Of a stretch of DNA of 64,000 nt, positions 25,530 through 33,601 are shown piece after piece. How positions within the stretch are numbered: the first letter of the stretch is position 1; each line of letters starts with the position of its first letter. This stretch comes from Antrihabitans spumae (GTDB taxonomy: Bacteria > Actinomycetota > Actinomycetes > Mycobacteriales > Mycobacteriaceae). The stretch lies in contig NZ_JBIMSN010000158.1 in the NCBI RefSeq assembly GCF_043944905.1, forward strand, positions 1-64,000. The letters run 5' to 3'. A program made the position numbers and the translations under genes. The notes under the pieces were generated by a model. It was not told the DNA's origin. It was given only the letters and a program-made list of their open reading frames with translations, and ran no database searches.

Positions 25530-26714
25530 ATGTACGACTACTGCGTGATCGGCGGCGGCATCGTCGGAGTCGCAACTGCGCGTGAGATATTGCGCAGGCA
25601 CCCCGATGCGAGCCTGCTACTGCTGGAGAAGGCGGGCAGTCTCGGCTTCCACCAGACCGGCCACAACAGTGGTGTCATCCATTCCGGCATCTACTACGAG
25701 CCAGGCAGTTTGAAGGCCGAGTTGAGCCGTCGCGGTGCGGAAGCGACGAAAGCATTTGCCGCCGAACACAACATCCCGTTCGATGTTCGTGGCAAGTTGC
25801 TCGTCGCGACGAATCCGGTCGAGCACGCGAGAATGGTTGCGCTGTACGAGCGTTCGAAGGTCAACGGTCTCGATGTCGAAGTCATCGACCGCGCCGAACT
25901 GATCCGTCGCGAGCCTGCAGTCACAGGGACCGGCGCACTGTTCGTCCCGACGACCGGCATCGTCGACTATCGGCGAATCACCGACGTCCTAGCTGATTCG
26001 GTTCGCGCCGCCGGTGGCGAGATCAAGCTGGGAGTCGAGGTCGTCGGCATCACCGAGTCGACCGACGGAGTCGCGATCGACAGCCTCGAAGAATCTTGGA
26101 GTGCAAAGCAACTCGTCGTCTGTGCCGGTTTGCAGGCCGACCGGATGGCTCGCCTCGCAGGCATCGCGGTCGACTTTCAGATCATCCCGTTCCGCGGCGA
26201 ATACTACGAACTTCCGGAGCACCGATCGAAGCTGGTGCACCATCTCATCTACCCGATCCCGGACCCGGATCTGCCGTTCCTCGGTGTGCATCTGAGTCCG
26301 ACCGCCGACGGGAAACTGACGGTCGGTCCCAATGCCGTCCTCGGGCTTGCTCGCGAGAAGTACAGAAAGTTCGGCTTCGACGGCCGCGACGTCTGGGAGT
26401 ACCTGAGATTCCGCGGCTTCTACTCCGTCGCCCGCGCCAACATGCGGACCGGAATGGGGGAGATGCGTGACTCTCTCTCCAAGCGCGGTTACCTCGCACG
26501 CTGCCGCAAGTACTGCCCCGAACTGACCCGCAGCGATCTGCTGCCCCGCGAAGCCGGAATCAGGGCGCAGGCGGTCCTGCGCGACGGGACCCTGGTCCAC
26601 GACTTCATGATCGAGCGGACCCCGTGCTCGGTCCATGTGCTCAACGCACCCTCGCCCGCTGCCACCTCGGCTTTGCCTATCGCCGAGATGATCGCGGACA
26701 AGCTGAGGCGCTGA
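25530..26714 (+). CDS. lhgO: FAD-dependent L-2-hydroxyglutarate oxidase (LhgO-like)
   Basis: The 394-residue flavoprotein belongs to the DAO superfamily and matches LhgO/L2HGDH, which oxidises L-2-hydroxyglutarate to 2-oxoglutarate and passes electrons to the respiratory chain or oxygen. The FAD motif is CVIGGGIVGVATAREIL. The blocks GFHQTGHNSGVIHSGIYYEPGSLKA, RGKLLVAT, TGIVDYRRITDVL and PFRGEYYEL are characteristic. The start ATG lies 12 bp after mazG, suggesting one transcript. It ends only 4 bp before a convergent gene, at the left border of the polysaccharide locus. Confidence 0.88.
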   Translation: MYDYCVIGGGIVGVATAREILRRHPDASLLLLEKAGSLGFHQTGHNSGVIHSGIYYEPGSLKAELSRRGAEATKAFAAEHNIPFDVRGKLLVATNPVEHARMVALYERSKVNGLDVEVIDRAELIRREPAVTGTGALFVPTTGIVDYRRITDVLADSVRAAGGEIKLGVEVVGITESTDGVAIDSLEESWSAKQLVVCAGLQADRMARLAGIAVDFQIIPFRGEYYELPEHRSKLVHHLIYPIPDPDLPFLGVHLSPTADGKLTVGPNAVLGLAREKYRKFGFDGRDVWEYLRFRGFYSVARANMRTGMGEMRDSLSKRGYLARCRKYCPELTRSDLLPREAGIRAQAVLRDGTLVHDFMIERTPCSVHVLNAPSPAATSALPIAEMIADKLRR

Positions 26715-26718
26715 GTCC

Positions 26719-27696
26719 CTACTTCCAGGTCTCTCCGGTCTGCTCTTGATACCAGGCGATGGTGTTCGCGAGTCCCTGCTCGAAGTCGACCTGTGGTTCG
26801 TAGCCGATCGACCGCAGCCGAGAGATGTCGACGACCAACTTCTCCGGGTCGCCCGGGCGGTTCGTCCCGCTGTAGTCGAATGTCGGATCGAGCCCCGTGA
26901 GCTTGCACAGTGACTTCGCAAGCTGAGCGATTGTGTATTCCTTGCCGGAACCGACGTTGTACACCTCACCGGTCAACGCGCCCTGTCCCGCTACGATCAT
27001 GGCCGACCGTGCCGCGTCTTCGACGTAGAGGAAGTCGCGTACCTGGGTGCCGTCGCCGTGAATGAAGATCTTCTCGCGGTCGGCGCTCAGCTTGGCGAGC
27101 AGATCGAAGACGACCTGCTTTCGCTGTCGCGGACCGAATGCCGAGAAGAAGCGGAGTGATGCCATCTTCAAGCCGTAGAGATTGGCGAATACCGCGAGGT
27201 AGCGTTCGGCTGCCAACTTGCCGACGCCGTACGGCGAGATCGGCACGGTGAGGTCTTCTTCGCTGATGGGGATCCGTACCGAGTTGCCGTAGACGGCAGC
27301 GGTCGAGGCAAAAACCATCCGGCCCTGCCACTTCAGCTTGCGCAGTGCTTCGAGCAGACGGAACACCGGCGCGAAGTTCAGCTCGTAGTCGAAGGACGGC
27401 GATTCGACGGACGGTGGCACGTAGGCATTCGCAGCGAGGTGAAACAGCACGTCGACGTGATTCTCGGAGAGGTAGGCCTCCCAGTCGAGCTCACGAATAT
27501 CACGCTCCTGCAGCGAAATTCGATCGTTTATTGCGGCCACATTCTCGCGGCTGCCCGAGGCGAAGGTGTCGAACACCGTCACGTCGGCGCCGGCATCGAC
27601 GAGTAGGCCCGCGAGATGGCTTCCGATGAAACCGGCTCCACCGGTGATGAGGACAGACTTTCCCTGCCACTCCAACGGTTCGTTCGACTGAGTCAC
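26719..27696 (-). CDS. NAD-dependent nucleotide-sugar epimerase/dehydratase
   Basis: This 325-residue extended SDR probably alters a UDP- or dTDP-linked sugar for the polysaccharide. It has the NAD motif TGGAGFIGSHLAGLL, the Ser-Thr region FASTAAVYG, the catalytic YGVGK, and the C-terminal block VRDFLYVEDAARS with NVGSGKEYTIAQLA. It looks like the UDP-glucose 4-epimerase/UDP-hexose epimerase group; the exact substrate cannot be assigned. GTG at 27696 is preferred because AAGGAG lies eight bases upstream; a TTG six codons earlier is possible. It is last in a four-gene leftward operon. Confidence 0.85.
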   Translation of the reverse strand: MTQSNEPLEWQGKSVLITGGAGFIGSHLAGLLVDAGADVTVFDTFASGSRENVAAINDRISLQERDIRELDWEAYLSENHVDVLFHLAANAYVPPSVESPSFDYELNFAPVFRLLEALRKLKWQGRMVFASTAAVYGNSVRIPISEEDLTVPISPYGVGKLAAERYLAVFANLYGLKMASLRFFSAFGPRQRKQVVFDLLAKLSADREKIFIHGDGTQVRDFLYVEDAARSAMIVAGQGALTGEVYNVGSGKEYTIAQLAKSLCKLTGLDPTFDYSGTNRPGDPEKLVVDISRLRSIGYEPQVDFEQGLANTIAWYQEQTGETWK

Positions 27697-27789
27697 AGAG
27701 ACGTTCTCCTTCAAAAATTGGCTACCTGGACGAGTGGTTTCGGGTTGATCATCTCGGCGAACGGATCTTCTGTTACCGAGTCGACGCTG

Positions 27790-28953
27790 TCAGTGCTGCT
27801 GCGCACCTATCGCGTGTCGGTAGGCATCGATCGTGCGACGTGCAACTGCGTTCGGCTCGAAGCGATCGAGTGCCATCGTGTGCCCTCGGGCTCCCAGCTC
27901 GAGGGCCAAGTTCTGGTCGTCCAGCAACGCAATCATTCGTTCGGCGAAAGCAGCCTCGTCACCCTGTTCGACGAGGTAACCGTTCTCGCCGTCGCTGACC
28001 ATCTCCGGCACACCGCCGACGCGCGAGGACACTACTGGCTTTCCCGCTGCCATTGCTTGGGCAAGAATTGTGGGTGCTGTCTCCTCGCGTGAGAAGAGAA
28101 CGACGGCCCTTGCCTGCTGAATCTCGTCGCGTAGACGTTCGTTCTCGACTAGTCCGACGAATTCGATCGAGTCTCCGAGGCCGAGTCGGTCGGCCTGATC
28201 GCGAATGGTCTGCGCGTACGCCGCATCCGGCTGCGGCCCCACCATGATCAGCTTGGCAGCCAGAACCTTCTCGCGCGCGATCGCGAACGCATTCAGCAGA
28301 CCTTCCGGGTTCTTGCGAGGCGACAGAACACCTGCGAACAGCAGGCGTGGCTCGGTCGGACCGGATGGCGAAAGTTCGAAGAACTCCGACGCGGTCGGGT
28401 TGGGAATGCTCATCCGTGTGCCGTGCACCAGGCCAGCCAATTCTTTGGCGTCGTATTCCGATATCGAAATAACGACCTTCGCACGTCGCAGAACTCGTTT
28501 GACCATGCTTTCCACGAAATAGAACCGCAGCTTCTCCTTGAAGCTGGCCTGCGCCTGCATTTTGGTCTCGACGTGCACCAGGCCGTGCACGGTCACAACA
28601 GCATTCTGGGTGATTTGAGTGGCGATATCGCCACGCATGCCTATCTCTTGCGCATGCACCACGTCCGGCTGCAGTTCCTTGATGATGCGGCGCGCTTGGC
28701 GCACATCGAGGATCGATCGAGTTGCGACGCTGAGCCTAGGTTGACCACGCAGATAGCGGACCTCGACTTTGTCGCCCTCCTTGCGGGTGTGTACCGGCAC
28801 TTCCCCATCGTGGAAGCGGAGGACGGTCAGAGTGTCGATGTCGTCCTGGGCGGCGAGCGCGGGCACGAGCGTGCTGGTTACGGACTCGATACCGCCGACG
28901 ATTTTGCCCGGCTCGAATGGATAGGTCGCAATCATGACGACGTTCAAGCCCAC
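27790..28953 (-). CDS. Glycosyltransferase family 4
   Basis: A GT-B fold retaining glycosyltransferase of 387 residues, expected to add a sugar from a nucleotide donor to the lipid-linked repeat unit on the cytoplasmic face. The N-terminal half includes VGGIESVTSTLVPAL and a HAQEIG motif. The donor half includes LLFAGVLSPRKNPEGLLNAF and SREETAPTILAQAMAAGKPVVSS, the last carrying the E-x7-E-type motif variant. GTG at 28953 is chosen because GAGGAG lies just upstream. Donor and linkage are unknown. Confidence 0.88.
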   Translation of the reverse strand: MGLNVVMIATYPFEPGKIVGGIESVTSTLVPALAAQDDIDTLTVLRFHDGEVPVHTRKEGDKVEVRYLRGQPRLSVATRSILDVRQARRIIKELQPDVVHAQEIGMRGDIATQITQNAVVTVHGLVHVETKMQAQASFKEKLRFYFVESMVKRVLRRAKVVISISEYDAKELAGLVHGTRMSIPNPTASEFFELSPSGPTEPRLLFAGVLSPRKNPEGLLNAFAIAREKVLAAKLIMVGPQPDAAYAQTIRDQADRLGLGDSIEFVGLVENERLRDEIQQARAVVLFSREETAPTILAQAMAAGKPVVSSRVGGVPEMVSDGENGYLVEQGDEAAFAERMIALLDDQNLALELGARGHTMALDRFEPNAVARRTIDAYRHAIGAQQH

Positions 28954-29085
28954 GTGTTCTCCTCGAAATAACAAGCTCTGTGCGGCCACGATGTCATTCG
29001 GGGCACGCCTACCGTACCCGCAATTGCACAGTCCGCGAATGAATAGCGACGAGATTCGATATGGCGAACGACGGTCGCGGGAAAG

Positions 29086-30441
29086 TCATAATCGGCGCGG
29101 CGCGGCATGGCGCCGCAATGCAGGTGCGACCGGTCGACCGCGAAGGAAACCGTCCACGCTGCCGGATTCTATTGCTCGGCCGTAAACCTGCAAAGACGCG
29201 CGGACGGCGTCGATCGTCTTTTCGACGTCGGTCACAGTGTGGGCGGCCGAGTTGACGAACGACTGACCCAGTACGCCGTTGCGCAACATCTCCTGCAGGA
29301 ACAACGTGCGGAACGGCTGCGACGGTCGTTTCGATGTGTCCTTGGTGATAAAGACCTGACACGACGGGCGGCCGACCACATGAACGTATTCCAAAAGATT
29401 CAGGTCGGCCGAAACGGCATTCACGCCATCCGCCAGCAACCGCCCTGTGGCTTCCATTCGACCGATCGGGTCCTCCTCTGCGTACGCGCGGACGACCGCC
29501 CGAAACGCAGCCAAAGCTCCGGTCTCGGGCCCGTGTGTGGTCGACAGCAAAAATACCCGATCTTCGTCGGTCCGCAGACCGCCCAATTCCAGGTAGCGGC
29601 GTTTGCCTGCGAGAGCCGAGATGGGAAACCCGTTACCCATGGCCTTCCCCCACGAGGACAGATCCGGCTGCACTCCGTAGACAGTCTGTGCACCACCCGC
29701 CGACCACCGATAGCCGGTGATCATCTCGTCGAAGACGAGCAGAGTGCCGTGTCGATCGCACAGGTTGCGCACACCCTGCAGGAAGCCCGGTGCTGGTTCG
29801 GCTGTTGCTGTCGCTGCTTCCATGACGACGCACGCGACATCGTCCGAGCTCAGCACCGCGGCGAGCGATTCGAGGTCGTTGTAGCGGAATGTGACCGTTC
29901 GGGAGGTGGTTTCGCCAGGTATCCCGCCCGCCATCTCGGTGGTGCCGATGAACCAGTCGTCGACGGAGAAGAAAGGCTGGTCACAGATCGCGATCTTCTC
30001 GCGCCCCGTTGCTGCGCGAGCCAGTTTGACCGCGGCTGTGGTGGCATCGGAGCCGTTCTTCGCGAACTTGACCATGTCGGCGCCTGGTACCAGCTGTAGA
30101 AAATCTTCTGCGGCAAGCACTTCCAATTCGGTAGGTCGACTGAAGTTGGTGCCGTTCGCGATGGTGGCGCACACGGCGTCCACAACGGGCCGGTAGCCGT
30201 GGCCGAGGGTGACCGACCGCAGTCCCATGCCGTACTCGACATAGGAGTTGCCATCTGCGTCCCAGACGGTGCAACCGGACCCCCCGGTGAGAACGGGCGC
30301 CATGAACTCCGGATATTGATCGGCGCCGCGCGCGTAGGTGTGCGCTCCGCCGGGCACGAGTTCGTGCAGCCGGGACTGCAATGCGTTCGACCGCTCGAAG
30401 CTGCGTGTCGGTGAGGTCGGGTCGTCGTTGATCGTCGACAT
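29086..30441 (-). CDS. Class III aminotransferase (glutamate-1-semialdehyde aminomutase-like)
   Basis: This 451-residue PLP enzyme resembles glutamate-1-semialdehyde 2,1-aminomutase and related transaminases. It has LVPGGAHTYARGADQYPEF, GMGLRSVTLGHGYRPV, MVKFAKNGSDATTAAVKLARA, VFDEMITG and the Schiff-base Lys in SSWGKAMGNGFPISALAG. Its place in a polysaccharide locus, with an ATGA overlap to a double acetyltransferase gene, argues for making an amino donor or amino-sugar-like decoration rather than haem precursor. Related enzymes in O-antigen loci act on sugars or small acids. Substrate is not known. Confidence 0.85.
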   Translation of the reverse strand: MSTINDDPTSPTRSFERSNALQSRLHELVPGGAHTYARGADQYPEFMAPVLTGGSGCTVWDADGNSYVEYGMGLRSVTLGHGYRPVVDAVCATIANGTNFSRPTELEVLAAEDFLQLVPGADMVKFAKNGSDATTAAVKLARAATGREKIAICDQPFFSVDDWFIGTTEMAGGIPGETTSRTVTFRYNDLESLAAVLSSDDVACVVMEAATATAEPAPGFLQGVRNLCDRHGTLLVFDEMITGYRWSAGGAQTVYGVQPDLSSWGKAMGNGFPISALAGKRRYLELGGLRTDEDRVFLLSTTHGPETGALAAFRAVVRAYAEEDPIGRMEATGRLLADGVNAVSADLNLLEYVHVVGRPSCQVFITKDTSKRPSQPFRTLFLQEMLRNGVLGQSFVNSAAHTVTDVEKTIDAVRASLQVYGRAIESGSVDGFLRGRPVAPALRRHAAPRRL

Positions 30442-31838
30442 CAGGAGCGCCCGGATGTCTTTGCCCACAGATCGAGGTCGACAGGGTTGCCGTCCGCGTC
30501 GAGTTCTGCGCCGATCATGGTTCCCTCTCGACTCAGGCCGCAACGAGATGCCACCTCGATTGCGCGGGCATCGCCTGCGTCGATGGTCGCCGCGACGCGT
30601 TCGAGACGCAATACATCGAATGCGTAGCCGAGAAGTAGTTCCACCCCCGTGGCAGTGGTACTCGGGTCGACGAGGGGATTGGTCCAGTCGACGACGACAT
30701 GCAGTTCGGCCGTCCCGTGGTGCGGATCGAGGCCGCGCAGTTCGCACGTGCCGACAGGTTGTCCTGCAACCTCCAGCGCGTAGGCGAGTGCAGATGTTCG
30801 GCGCAGGGCGACTCGTGACCGGATCCGGAAGGCGTTCGCGTGCAGGGGAATGCGGCGCAGAATCGGGGCCGAAAGTTCCGCTGAGACGGGACGGATCAGG
30901 TCGGTGTGCCGACGGCTGAGCCGCCACGCCGAGCCGTCGGCGATCCGGCTCGACCGCAGCGCGACGGCCGTGGCCTGCGACCCGGTGGAGTGCAGCAGAT
31001 CGGGTCCCGCTGTGCCTGGATGGCTTTCGAGGAGGCGTCGTGGAAAGCCGATGAAAAAGCGTGCAATGGCAACCTTTGCGTCCCTGGATTTCGGTAATCC
31101 GATCAGTGCGGGAGGCGAAGGAGTGAACGTATGCTTCGTCGTCGTCGCCATGACAGCTTGTTTCGGGGCGTCGTTGCCTGCAGAGGCGAGAACCAGCTCT
31201 ATCAACCCGCCAGTCGGGACGCGGTCGGCAGTCACGGCCCAGAGGTCGTGGTCACGACGCTTTCCTCCGACGTCCAAGAAACTGGACAACGTTGCCTCGC
31301 GCGTCATTCCTCCGCGCTTGGCGGTGTGTGCGGCCGCATGATTATCGGTGCAGACCGGCGCGATCAGCCGGCGCAGGCCGAGGGTGTCGAACGCGTAGTC
31401 GGCGACCATGGCGCCCGCCATCGCCCCGACGCCGTGTGCGCCTGCGTGCGATCCGAGCCAGATGCTCAATTCTGCGGTACCTGATTCGAGATCTACCTGG
31501 AACAGGTTGCATTGGCCTGCGAACTCGCCGTCGACCTCGATCGAAAGCGGAAGGGTCCGCCGGTCGATCAACGTCCTACGTTGGTACATGCACTCGCGGA
31601 TCCAGTGCGCTTCGGTGTGGCGCTCCTCCCACGTGAGTGGTGAGGTAAGCCAGAACGGTTCGATATAGCGCCGATCACGCAGGCGAATGTCGCGCCAGCG
31701 CGCGAAATCGGCGTAGCGGGTGGTACGCACGGTGACAGCGCGTCCCGCGAACGACACGGGTCCGAGATGGACCTGCGAGAACGCGGCTCGTGGAATCGAT
31801 ACGGCGGAGGGTGTCGACAGAGCCCTGGAGCGCACCAA
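30441..31838 (-). CDS. Tandem GNAT acetyltransferase (two RimJ/RimL-like domains)
   Basis: The 465-residue protein carries two GNAT domains of the RimJ/RimL type. Domain 1 (about residues 30-210) has RLRDRRYIEPFWLTSP and a CoA-loop equivalent near GSHAGAHGVGAMAGAMVADYAF. Domain 2 (about 290-460) has ALRRTSALAYALEVAGQPVGTCEL and GLSREGTMIGAELD. They probably acylate an amino group, perhaps one placed by the overlapping aminotransferase. The start is uncertain: TTG at 31838 and GTG at 31835 are adjacent and no strong ribosome site is seen. It is first in the leftward operon. Confidence 0.75.
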   Translation of the reverse strand: MVRSRALSTPSAVSIPRAAFSQVHLGPVSFAGRAVTVRTTRYADFARWRDIRLRDRRYIEPFWLTSPLTWEERHTEAHWIRECMYQRRTLIDRRTLPLSIEVDGEFAGQCNLFQVDLESGTAELSIWLGSHAGAHGVGAMAGAMVADYAFDTLGLRRLIAPVCTDNHAAAHTAKRGGMTREATLSSFLDVGGKRRDHDLWAVTADRVPTGGLIELVLASAGNDAPKQAVMATTTKHTFTPSPPALIGLPKSRDAKVAIARFFIGFPRRLLESHPGTAGPDLLHSTGSQATAVALRSSRIADGSAWRLSRRHTDLIRPVSAELSAPILRRIPLHANAFRIRSRVALRRTSALAYALEVAGQPVGTCELRGLDPHHGTAELHVVVDWTNPLVDPSTTATGVELLLGYAFDVLRLERVAATIDAGDARAIEVASRCGLSREGTMIGAELDADGNPVDLDLWAKTSGRS

Positions 31839-32206
31839 CTAGACCTGCTTTCGGAGCTGCGAGGCCGCCACGGGAGGCGTCCGGAAACATTAGCAGCTAT
31901 CGGAAATGAGCAGGACACCGATGCGATGCCGATCACATACCCAGCGAATTTCGGGCAATCAGGCCACCGGAGGCCGCCGCCGTCGTAACGAACTTGCTTG
32001 TTGGAAGCATCAGCTACCGTGGTCACGATACGTCAGCGCGAATCCCGGCGATTCCCGTAGCCACAGCACCCGCTCCCGAGACGCTGCGCACTTTCGGACG
32101 ACAACTGGCTTTTTCCCATGCGATCGGACACTCCATCGATAAGGTCCCTCTCAACGAACTGGGTTACCGTTGGCTCGACGTGCCGAATCGATTGCTCGGA
32201 GAAACA
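31839..32206. promoter_or_regulatory. Divergent promoter region in the polysaccharide locus
   Basis: This 368-bp gap separates the leftward GNAT operon from the rightward pyruvyltransferase operon and should hold both promoters. The right frame stays open back to 31994, so part of this may encode an extended N-terminus. No clear operator was identified. Confidence 0.4.
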
Positions 32207-33601
32207 ATGGTGGACAACGACGCAGTGACTGCGCGGCCGAGCAGCGGACGTGAATACCGTATCCTCATCGAAAACAGCGAGTATTGGCTGCGCAACAACG
32301 GTGATCTCGCGATGCTGGCTGTCACGGTCGACAGGCTCCAGAAGCATTGGCCCAGCGCCCAAATCGGCGTTATGACCGATTCGCCGCTCCTCTTGTCCGC
32401 ATATTGCCCCGGGGCTCGGGGAATTACCCGCTATTCCCAGGATCCGTGGGCCCGACCGGGGCGGCTCCAACGGCTGGCGGCGACTGCTGGACCTGCCTTC
32501 GTCGGCCCTGGTGTTGTCGCTCGACTGCGAGGGTGCGCCTGGTTCGCGCCACGGGCACGGCACGGTCGAGATCGGCTCCTCGATCTGGTGTCGAACGTCT
32601 CACATCGACGAAGTGCGCAACCGCAGACCGCGGCCGCCGCAACGACCGAACCGACAGACGTCAGTGCTGCGGTTCCCGATGCGGCGCGCGCGGTGCGCGA
32701 AGCAACATTGGTCGTCGCGCTCGGCGGTGGCTACCTGACAGATTCCGATCGACCACAAGCCAGGCGTGTGCTCGACCTGCTCGGCTATGCGAAGCGTTCC
32801 GGAGTTCCGGTCGCCGTCATCGGCCAGGGCCTCGGACCGCTACGTGATCCAGATCTGCGGTCGCGTGCAGCAGCGGTGCTGCCAGGAGTCGACGTTATTG
32901 CGCTCCGCGAACGCCGCCGCGGACCAGCGCTCCTCGCTGAACTGGGCGTTTCACCCGACAAGGTCATGATCACCGGTGACGACGCGATCGAAATGTCGTA
33001 CGCGACCCGGCGCAACAGTGTTGGAGCAGACATCGGAATATGTCTGCGTGTTGCGGACTACGCGCCGGTGGCGCAGGTCGCGCAGAAGACAGTGGGTACC
33101 GTCGTGCGCGCTGCCGCGGCCTCGTTCGGTGTCGGACTTGTCCCTCTGATGATTGCCGAGCACCCAGGTTCGCCCGATCGCAAGACGACGATGCCGCTGG
33201 TGCGCGGCGCGGCGCGGGTCCGTGCACCGCTCGGCAGATTCGCATCTCCGCAACAGGTCGCGGCTCGCGTCGCCGAGTGCCGGATCTTGGTCACGGGCGC
33301 ATATCATCTGGCGGTGTTCGCGCTGAGCCAAGGCATCCCGGTTGTTGGACTGACCACAACCGAATACTACGACGACAAGTTTCTCGGCCTCGTCGACATG
33401 TTCGGAGGCGGACTGGACCTCGTCCACCTCTCCAACGACGACCTGTCCGATCGACTCGACACCGCGATCAGCGCGGCGTGGAAAACGACCGACTCCACTC
33501 GTGCGGATCTGCGGGATCGCGCAGTCGTGCAGATCGACGCGAGCAAGCGTGCGTTCGACGCGGTCTTCGATCTCGTCGACCGCCACGACGGAGCCCTGTG
33601 A
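32207..33601 (+). CDS. Polysaccharide pyruvyl transferase family protein
   Basis: This 464-residue protein belongs to the family that transfers pyruvate from PEP to sugar hydroxyls as a ketal, giving the polymer negative charge. Visible blocks are YWLRNNGDLAMLAVTVDRLQ, LVVALGGGYLTD, PVAVIGQGLGPLRDPDLR and, near the end, TGAYHLAVFALSQGIPVVGL, where the His matches the family's conserved C-terminal region. ATG at 32207 has GGAG upstream and family-like sequence starts shortly after; an extension to 31994 is open. Its stop overlaps the next start (GTGA). Confidence 0.85.
   Translation: MVDNDAVTARPSSGREYRILIENSEYWLRNNGDLAMLAVTVDRLQKHWPSAQIGVMTDSPLLLSAYCPGARGITRYSQDPWARPGRLQRLAATAGPAFVGPGVVARLRGCAWFAPRARHGRDRLLDLVSNVSHRRSAQPQTAAAATTEPTDVSAAVPDAARAVREATLVVALGGGYLTDSDRPQARRVLDLLGYAKRSGVPVAVIGQGLGPLRDPDLRSRAAAVLPGVDVIALRERRRGPALLAELGVSPDKVMITGDDAIEMSYATRRNSVGADIGICLRVADYAPVAQVAQKTVGTVVRAAAASFGVGLVPLMIAEHPGSPDRKTTMPLVRGAARVRAPLGRFASPQQVAARVAECRILVTGAYHLAVFALSQGIPVVGLTTTEYYDDKFLGLVDMFGGGLDLVHLSNDDLSDRLDTAISAAWKTTDSTRADLRDRAVVQIDASKRAFDAVFDLVDRHDGAL

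Noticed and set aside
29086..30441. hemL, glutamate-1-semialdehyde aminomutase for haem
   Set aside because: The fold matches, but no haem genes are nearby and the gene is overlapped by a GNAT gene within a polysaccharide locus.
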